A DNA stretch of 64,000 bases from Solirhodobacter olei (lineage in GTDB: Bacteria > Pseudomonadota > Alphaproteobacteria > Rhodobacterales > Rhodobacteraceae), in the NCBI RefSeq assembly GCF_004010155.1, contig NZ_RRYH01000010.1, forward strand, positions 1 to 64,000, in the 5' to 3' direction. Positions within the stretch are counted from its first letter, which is position 1. Each line of letters starts with the position of its first letter. Below are positions 59,200-64,000 of this stretch, piece by piece. Made by a program: the position numbers and the translations under genes. The notes beneath the pieces are model-generated. The model had not been told where the DNA came from, did not search any database, and saw only the letters and a list, made by a program, of their open reading frames with translations.

Positions 59200-59526
59200 T
59201 CACCTCCGCCGCGCGGGCGAGATCAGCGAGACGACAAGCACCGGCGCCCAGACCAGCCCCGCCATCCCGCCCAGCCCCGCGAAGTGCCGGAACGCCGCGC
59301 CCGGCTCCGCCCGCGCGAAGGTCAGCACGCGCGGGTCCTGCAACGTGTAGAGGAGCAGGAAATAGCCCCCCGCCAGCGCCACCAGCAGAACGGCCGAGGC
59401 CGCGGCATTCACCGCAAGCGCCCAGGGCCGCCGCCCCAGCCGCCGCTCGATCAGCCGCGGCAGAAGCGCGGCCACCACCACCAGCACCGCAAGCGGCAGG
59501 ATCATCCCGGCAATCAACGCGGCCAT
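59200..59526 (-). CDS. Small membrane protein of unknown function
   Basis: A 108-residue protein with three predicted helices, MAALIAGMILPLAVLVVVAAL and two others (residues about 35-55 and 80-100). I see no recognisable domain. The start at 59526 has GGGAGGG upstream. It is on the same strand as the DUF1523 gene, 73 nt before it, so they may be co-transcribed. Confidence 0.65.
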   Translation of the reverse strand: MAALIAGMILPLAVLVVVAALLPRLIERRLGRRPWALAVNAAASAVLLVALAGGYFLLLYTLQDPRVLTFARAEPGAAFRHFAGLGGMAGLVWAPVLVVSLISPARRR

Positions 59527-59580
59527 CACAGCCCTCCCGGCCGCCACCCTCCCCGCCCGGGCAGCCCGGCGCAAGCCCCG

Positions 59581-59609
59581 TTGCAGGACGCCCGGCGCCG
59601 GTCTACCGT
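59581..59609 (+). promoter_or_regulatory. Promoter positioned for a leaderless M20-deacylase transcript
   Basis: TTGCAG (59581-59586), 17 nt, TACCGT (59604-59609), then 6 nt to the ATG at 59616. No Shine-Dalgarno is visible between them. Confidence 0.45.
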
Positions 59610-59615
59610 CGCGCC

Positions 59616-60908
59616 ATGCTGAGCGCTGACACCCGCCTTGCCGCCGAGATCGCCGCCCGCCGCGCGCGGCTTATCGCGCTGACCCAGGGCCTCATCCGCA
59701 TCCCCACGCTGAACCCGCCCGGCCGGAAGTACCGCGAAATCTGCGACTACCTCGCCGCCGAGCTCGCGCCCGCCGGCTTCACCTGCCAGTTCCTCCGCGC
59801 CCGGGGCGCCATCGCCGACAGCGATACCTACCCGCGCTGGAACCTCCTCGCCCGGCGCGAGGGCACGCGCCCGGGCGAGACGGTGCATTTCAACGGCCAC
59901 CACGATGTTGTCGCCGTCGGCCACGGCTGGACCACCGATCCCTTCGGCGGCGAGCTGAAGGACGGGAAGATCTACGGCCGCGGCGCCTGCGACATGAAAG
60001 GCGGCATCGCCAGCGCCGTCGTCGCGGCAGAGGCCTTCCTCGCCGCCTTCCCCGACTTCTCCGGCGCGATCGAGATCTCGGCCACCGCGGACGAGGAATC
60101 CGGCGGCTACGGCGGCGTCGCCTGGCTCGCCGAACAGGGCCATTTCGCCCCCGAGCGGGTCCAGCACGTCATCATCCCCGAGCCGCTTAACAAGGACCGC
60201 ATCTGCCTCGGCCATCGCGGCGTCTGGTGGGCGGAGATCGAGACCAGGGGCCGCATCGCCCACGGCTCCATGCCCTTCCTCGGCGACAGCGCCATCCGCC
60301 ATATGGGCGCCGTGCTGGCCGAGATGGAGGAGACGCTCTACCCCCTGCTCGCCACCCGCACCACCGCCATGCCCGTGGTTCCCGAGGGTGCCCGCTCCTC
60401 CACGCTCAACGTCAACTCCGTCCACGGCGGCGAGCCGGAGCAGGACGAGGATTACACTGGCCTGCCCGCCGCCTGCGTCGCCGACCGCTGCACCATCACC
60501 ATCGACCGCCGCTTCCTGATCGAGGAGGACATCGGCGCGGTGAAAGCCGAGATCGCCGCGCTGATGGAGCGGGTGAAGGCGCGCCGGCCGAGCTTCGCCT
60601 ACGAGATCCGCGATCTCTTCGAGGTCCAGCCGACCATGACCGACCGCGCCGCGCCGGTCGTCCGCTCCACCGCCGCCGCGATCGAGACGGTGCTGGCCCG
60701 CCAGCCCGATTACGTCGTCTCGCCGGGCACCTACGACCAGAAGCACATCGACCGGATCGGAAAGCTCAGGAACTGCATCGCCTACGGCCCCGGCATCCTG
60801 GACCTCGCCCACCAGCCCGACGAATGGATCGGGGTCGACGACATGGCGGATGCGGCCCGCGTCATGGCGCTGGTTCTGGCCGAGCTGCTGATTGACGCGC
60901 CGCATTGA
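59616..60908 (+). CDS. M20 family deacylase (ArgE/DapE type)
   Basis: A 430-residue dizinc hydrolase. HFNGHHDVVAVGHGW (His and Asp, near 91-105), GRGACDMKGG, and TADEESGGYGG (catalytic Glu) are the M20 motifs. It could act on N-acetyl-ornithine, succinyl-diaminopimelate or an N-formyl/carbamoyl amino acid. The paralogue class cannot be chosen from sequence alone. Confidence 0.88.
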   Translation: MLSADTRLAAEIAARRARLIALTQGLIRIPTLNPPGRKYREICDYLAAELAPAGFTCQFLRARGAIADSDTYPRWNLLARREGTRPGETVHFNGHHDVVAVGHGWTTDPFGGELKDGKIYGRGACDMKGGIASAVVAAEAFLAAFPDFSGAIEISATADEESGGYGGVAWLAEQGHFAPERVQHVIIPEPLNKDRICLGHRGVWWAEIETRGRIAHGSMPFLGDSAIRHMGAVLAEMEETLYPLLATRTTAMPVVPEGARSSTLNVNSVHGGEPEQDEDYTGLPAACVADRCTITIDRRFLIEEDIGAVKAEIAALMERVKARRPSFAYEIRDLFEVQPTMTDRAAPVVRSTAAAIETVLARQPDYVVSPGTYDQKHIDRIGKLRNCIAYGPGILDLAHQPDEWIGVDDMADAARVMALVLAELLIDAPH

Positions 60909-60954
60909 CCGCGCCGGCCGGCCCCGGCACCGTCGGGGGCAGGAGGTATCCGCC

Positions 60955-61341
60955 ATGATCGACCATCTCGGCTTCCCCGTCGCCGATTATGCCCTCTCCC
61001 GAACCTTCTACGAACGCGCGCTGGCGCCCCTGTCGCTCTCCGTCGTGATGGAGGTCACGCCCGAGCAGACCGGCGGCGAGCGCTTCTGCGGCTTCGGCGC
61101 CGAACACCGCCCGTTCTTCTGGATCGGCACCGGCAAGCGCCCCGGCTCCGGCATGCACGTGGCCTTCGCCGCGAAGACCCGGGCCGAGGTCGACGCCTTC
61201 CACAAGGCGGCGCTGGCCGCCGGCGGCCGCGACAACGGCGCCCCGGGCCTGCGCCCGCAGTATCACCCGAGCTACTACGGCGCCTTCGTCCTCGACCCCG
61301 ACGGCAACAACGTCGAGGCCGTCTGCCACGCCGAGGAATAG
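60955..61341 (+). CDS. VOC-family protein (glyoxalase-like)
   Basis: A 128-residue VOC domain protein. It starts MIDHLGFPVADYALSRTFYERAL (first metal His), and NNVEAVCH near the end supplies the Glu. It resembles small glyoxalase/bleomycin-type proteins. AGGAGG at 60941-60946 is a strong ribosome-binding site. It may be co-transcribed with the M20 gene. Confidence 0.83.
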   Translation: MIDHLGFPVADYALSRTFYERALAPLSLSVVMEVTPEQTGGERFCGFGAEHRPFFWIGTGKRPGSGMHVAFAAKTRAEVDAFHKAALAAGGRDNGAPGLRPQYHPSYYGAFVLDPDGNNVEAVCHAEE

Positions 61342-61357
61342 CCACTCCTCCCCGTAG

Positions 61358-61378
61358 GGTGCGCATTCATTGCGCACC
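61358..61378 (+). repeat. Single GGTGCGCA/TGCGCACC repeat, copy E
   Basis: GGTGCGCA-TTCAT-TGCGCACC preceded by GTAG, same orientation as copies A-D, immediately downstream of the VOC gene. Confidence 0.75.
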
Positions 61379-61403
61379 GCCGCACGCTCAACCCGTTGCG
61401 CAA

Positions 61404-61475
61404 ACCGCCACACCACCGTCCCGAAAGACGGTACATTACGGTGCGAAAGCGGTGCCAAATCGGTGTTGAATCGGC
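61404..61475. repeat. Phased CGGT array 2 with opposed ACCG half-sites
   Basis: CGGT/CGGC at 61429, 61439, 61450, 61461 and 61472 (steps 10, 11, 11, 11). To their left lie ACCG at 61404 and 61415 (step 11), with a palindrome ACCGTC-CCGAAA-GACGGT (61415-61432) at the junction. It is 130 bp before the ABC binding-protein start. The spacing equals that of array 1. Confidence 0.7.
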
Positions 61476-61606
61476 ACCCCGATTTTCCGGCCCCGCCAGG
61501 GCTTTGCCGATCCCGCGGCAGCCCTCCCCCGGTTTAACTTGATTGGCCGCCCCATCCCGTGGAACATGCCCGGGCCGCAGCCCGGCCAGGATCCAGGGAG
61601 AGCCTC

Positions 61607-63082
61607 ATGTTGAAACGCCTCATGCTCGCCGCGGCCGCCGTGGCGCTCACGGCCGGCGCCGCCTTCGCCGTGAAGGACACCATCACCATCGGCATGCAGC
61701 TCGAACCGCCGATCCTCGATCCCACGGCCGGCGCCGCCGCCGCGATCAAGGAGGTGACCTACGCCAACATCTTCCAGGGCCTCACAAAAGTCACCGAGAA
61801 CGGCTCCATCGCCCCCGACCTCGCCAAGAGCTGGGACGTGACCGACGGCGGCAAGGTCTGGACCTTCCACCTCCACTCCGGCGTCACCTTCCAGGACGGC
61901 ACGCCGTTTTCCGCCTCGGATGTGAAGTTCAGCTTCGACCGCGCCCGCGGCCCCGACAGCCCCAATGCCCAGAAGCCGAAATACGAGGATATTGAAAGCG
62001 TTACGGTGGTCGACCCGACGACGGTGCGCTTCACCCTGAAGAACCCCGACGGCAATTTCATCTTCCTCACCGCGCTCGGCGACTCGGTCATCGTCTCTCC
62101 CAAGACGGTCGCGGAGGACAAGACCCACCCGATCGGCACCGGCCCGTTCGAGTTCGTAGACTGGGTGAAGGGTGACCACATCGACCTGAAGCGCTACCCC
62201 GGCTACTGGGGCAAGAAGCCCGCGCTGGCCAAGGCCACCTTCAAGTTCGTCTCGGACCCCAACGCCGCCTTCGCCGCCGTCATGTCCGGCCAGATCGACG
62301 CCTATCCCGCCTTCCCGGCGCCCGAGACGCTGCAGCAGTTCAAGTCGAACCCGGAGTTCAAGGTCATCGTCGGCACCACCCAGGGCGAGACGATCATGGC
62401 GATGAACAACCGCAACCCCCCGCTGAGCAACATTAAAGTCCGCGAGGCGATCGCCCATGCGATCAACCGCAAGGACATCATCGACGGCGCGATGTTCGGC
62501 TACGGCACGCCCATCGGCACCCATTTCCCGCCGACCGATCCGAACTACGTCGACCTCACGGGTCTGTCGAAATACGACCCCGCGCTGTCGAAGAAGCTCC
62601 TCGCCGAGGCCGGGGTGAAACTGCCGCTGAAGCTCCGCCTTGCCCTGCCGCCCCCCTCCTACGCGCGCCGCTCGGGCGAGATCATCCAGAACGAGCTGAA
62701 GGCCGTCGGCATCGACGTGACCATCACCGACATGGAATGGGCGCAATGGCTGGACCAGGTCTTCAAGCGGCATGATTTCGATCTGTCGATCGTCAGCCAC
62801 ACCGAGGCGAACGACATCGATATCTATGCCCGTCCGAACTATTATTTCGGCTATAACAACCCGAAATTCCAGAAACTGATCAAGACCTTGCAGGCCACCT
62901 CCGACCCGGCCGAGCGCGGCAAGCTCCTGAAGGAAGCGCAGACGATCATCGCCAAGGATTACGTTAACGCCTACCTCTTCCAATATCCCAAGCTCGGGGT
63001 GGCGAACGTGCATATCCACGGTCTCTGGGCCAACCAGCCGAACCAGTCGAACGACCTGACCGGCGTCTATTGGGACCAGTGA
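61607..63082 (+). CDS. ABC transporter substrate-binding protein, family 5 (peptide type)
   Basis: A 491-residue periplasmic protein. The signal peptide ends near AGAAFA-V. DTITIGMQLEPPILDPTAG and FQDGTPFSASDVKFSFDRA are the family 5 signature. It binds peptides or other small solutes. It stands apart from permease genes; the nearest matching permeases are the operon at 24735-28127. CAGGGAG precedes the ATG. Confidence 0.92.
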   Translation: MLKRLMLAAAAVALTAGAAFAVKDTITIGMQLEPPILDPTAGAAAAIKEVTYANIFQGLTKVTENGSIAPDLAKSWDVTDGGKVWTFHLHSGVTFQDGTPFSASDVKFSFDRARGPDSPNAQKPKYEDIESVTVVDPTTVRFTLKNPDGNFIFLTALGDSVIVSPKTVAEDKTHPIGTGPFEFVDWVKGDHIDLKRYPGYWGKKPALAKATFKFVSDPNAAFAAVMSGQIDAYPAFPAPETLQQFKSNPEFKVIVGTTQGETIMAMNNRNPPLSNIKVREAIAHAINRKDIIDGAMFGYGTPIGTHFPPTDPNYVDLTGLSKYDPALSKKLLAEAGVKLPLKLRLALPPPSYARRSGEIIQNELKAVGIDVTITDMEWAQWLDQVFKRHDFDLSIVSHTEANDIDIYARPNYYFGYNNPKFQKLIKTLQATSDPAERGKLLKEAQTIIAKDYVNAYLFQYPKLGVANVHIHGLWANQPNQSNDLTGVYWDQ

Positions 63083-63089
63083 GGCCAGC

Positions 63090-63431
63090 ATGCCCCACGC
63101 CTACCGCCTGAGCCGCGAGGGCTGCGCGCCGGAAACCTCGCGGCCCGATCCGGCAAGGCTTCTCTCCGGCGATCCGGTCCACACGACCTGGAACGTGGAG
63201 GAGCGCGAGGGCCTCTTCGCCGGGCTCTGGCAAAGCACGCCGGGCGCCTGGCGGGTGGAGTATACCGAGTGGGAATACTGCCGGATCCTCTCCGGCCGGT
63301 CCGTGCTCAGCGAGGATGGCGGGGAACCGCTGCTCCTCGGCCCGGGCGACGCGGTGGTGATCTGGCCGGGGTTCCGCGGGGTCTGGGAAGTGGTCGAGAC
63401 GACCTTGAAAGATTACGTCATCCGGGTCTGA
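63090..63431 (+). CDS. Cupin-domain protein (EutQ-like)
   Basis: A 113-residue single cupin. FAGLWQSTPGAWRVEYTEWEYCRILSG and LLGPGDAVVIWPGFRGVWEVVE are the two cupin motifs. The usual His-rich metal pattern is mostly replaced (E, no clear His triad), as in the EutQ-like group. It begins 7 nt after the binding-protein gene, so it is probably co-transcribed. Confidence 0.83.
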   Translation: MPHAYRLSREGCAPETSRPDPARLLSGDPVHTTWNVEEREGLFAGLWQSTPGAWRVEYTEWEYCRILSGRSVLSEDGGEPLLLGPGDAVVIWPGFRGVWEVVETTLKDYVIRV

Positions 63432-63454
63432 ACCGGGGTTATGGGAGAGAATGA

Positions 63455-63700
63455 ATGGCAATCATCGTCATGCTGATCGTGGGCGCGGTCGCAGGCTGGC
63501 TCGCCGGCAAGATCGTCGACGGCTACGGCTTCGGGCTGATCGGCAACATCGTCGTCGGCATTCTCGGCGCGCTCGTCGCGGGCTTCGTGCTGCCTGCGAT
63601 CGGGCTCGGCATCGGCGGCGGGCTGATCGCGGCGATCATCCGTGCCACGATCGGCGCGGTGATCCTGCTGTTCCTTATCAAGCTCGTCAAACGCGCCTGA
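63455..63700 (+). CDS. GlsB/YeaQ/YmgE family small membrane protein
   Basis: An 81-residue, three-helix protein with MAIIVMLIVGAVAGWLAGKI and a GNIVVGILGALVAGF glycine-rich helix, typical of transglycosylase-associated (YeaQ/YmgE) proteins. It is often stress-induced in homologues. ATGGGAGAG gives the ribosome-binding site. Confidence 0.88.
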   Translation: MAIIVMLIVGAVAGWLAGKIVDGYGFGLIGNIVVGILGALVAGFVLPAIGLGIGGGLIAAIIRATIGAVILLFLIKLVKRA

Positions 63701-63706
63701 CCGGCA

Positions 63707-63734
63707 CCGGGGCCGCCCTGGCGGACGACCCCGG
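63707..63734. terminator. Hairpin between converging YmgE and creatinase genes
   Basis: CCGGGG (63707-63712) pairs with CCCCGG (63729-63734) and CCGCC with GGCGG inside, with a short 4-nt bulge (ACGA). Probably a bidirectional terminator, without a U-tract. Confidence 0.55.
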
Positions 63735-63742
63735 CCCGCCTC

Positions 63743-64000
63743 TCACCCGACGACGTTGAACGCCGGCCCGTAGGGATAGCCGGTGATGTCCTCCGCGCCG
63801 TCCTCGGTGATCACCAGGATATCGTGCTCGCGATACCCGCCCGCGCCGGGCTGGCCGGCGGGAAGGGTCAGCATCGGTTCCATCGAGACGACCATGCCCG
63901 GCTCCAGCACCGTGTCGATATCCTCGCGCAGTTCCAGCCCCGCCTCGCGCCCGTAGTAATGCGACAGCACGCCGAAGGAATGGCCATAGCCGAATGTGCG
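63743..64000 (-). CDS. Creatinase (M24-fold), C-terminal part (runs off right edge)
   Basis: The last 85 residues only. RTFGYGHSFGVLSHYYGREAG, EDIDTVLEPGMVVSMEPML and GAGGYREHDILVI match the C-terminus of creatine amidinohydrolase (creatinase), which hydrolyses creatine to sarcosine and urea. M24-fold peptidases such as Xaa-Pro peptidase share the fold, so creatinase is favoured but not proven. The N-terminal part is beyond the window. Confidence 0.75.
   Translation of the reverse strand, partial: RTFGYGHSFGVLSHYYGREAGLELREDIDTVLEPGMVVSMEPMLTLPAGQPGAGGYREHDILVITEDGAEDITGYPYGPAFNVVG

Overview
The window is a GC-rich (roughly two-thirds G+C), densely coding stretch of an alphaproteobacterial chromosome. 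It most likely comes from the Rhodobacterales (Rhodobacter/Paracoccus/Defluviimonas-like). Evidence: DUF2125-, DUF1523-, DUF4170- and HXXEE-type proteins, a pmbA-cysQ-DUF4170-waaA-lpxK block, a sucCD-x-sucAB-HXXEE-MAPEG-lpd cluster, and Rhodobacterales-style intergenic repeats. I see no rRNA, tRNA, CRISPR array, transposase, integrase or phage gene. The family assignment is inference from gene content, not from an alignment.

Layout. 1-3428 (-): str operon rpsL-rpsG-fusA-tuf, with tuf running off the left edge. 3903-5263 (-): an enoyl-CoA hydratase-like protein and an SDR, translationally coupled. 5394-7475: a DUF2125 exported protein and a GNAT acetyltransferase, the latter preceded by a possible leader-peptide attenuator. 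7814-12525 (+): pmbA, cysQ, DUF4170, waaA, lpxK (lipid A/Kdo). 12614-18668: hspQ, a lytic-transglycosylase-like lipoprotein, and the aminotransferase-ftsK-lolA operon. 18765-24533: amidase, UbiH-like monooxygenase, haloacid dehalogenase, ArsR regulator and MFS exporter. 24735-37131 (+): a long catabolic region with peptide-type ABC permeases and a double ATPase, two aldehyde dehydrogenases, an SDR, a GhrA-like reductase, a glutamine-synthetase-like ligase, a VOC protein, an iron alcohol dehydrogenase and a DAO-type FAD oxidoreductase. 37287-40334: UDP-sugar epimerase and UDP-glucose dehydrogenase flanking a CAP-domain protein. 40348-43398: zinc uptake (znuA divergent from zur-znuC-znuB) with two Zur-like boxes. 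43518-46351: dgoK, SMP-30 lactonase and aldose epimerase. 46371-58379: TauE-type permease, then mdh and the 2-oxoglutarate/succinyl-CoA block. 58494-64000: membrane proteins, an M20 deacylase, a VOC protein, an ABC peptide-binding protein, a cupin, a YeaQ/YmgE protein and the C-terminus of a creatinase.

How the genes work together. The TCA block encodes consecutive enzymes (2-oxoglutarate dehydrogenase E1/E2/E3, succinyl-CoA synthetase, malate dehydrogenase). The 31.6-37.1 kb operon looks like a gamma-glutamylation route for an amine or amino-alcohol: the ligase caps the amine with glutamate, and the alcohol and aldehyde dehydrogenases oxidise the side chain. The substrate is unknown. Zur probably represses both zinc-transport units from the shared 105-bp gap.

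The most interesting non-coding signals are: (1) a composite repeat with three full copies whose inner hairpin stem changes sequence but keeps pairing; (2) two helically phased CGGT arrays with the same 10-11-11-11 spacing; (3) a small ORF, terminator and antiterminator arrangement before the GNAT gene; (4) three mutually exclusive hairpins between fusA and tuf; (5) a second repeat family around a TGGCnCAAATA-like core; (6) symmetric candidate operators before mdh, sucC and hspQ; and (7) promoters placed so that transcription should start at or next to the start codon of ubiH-like and M20 genes.
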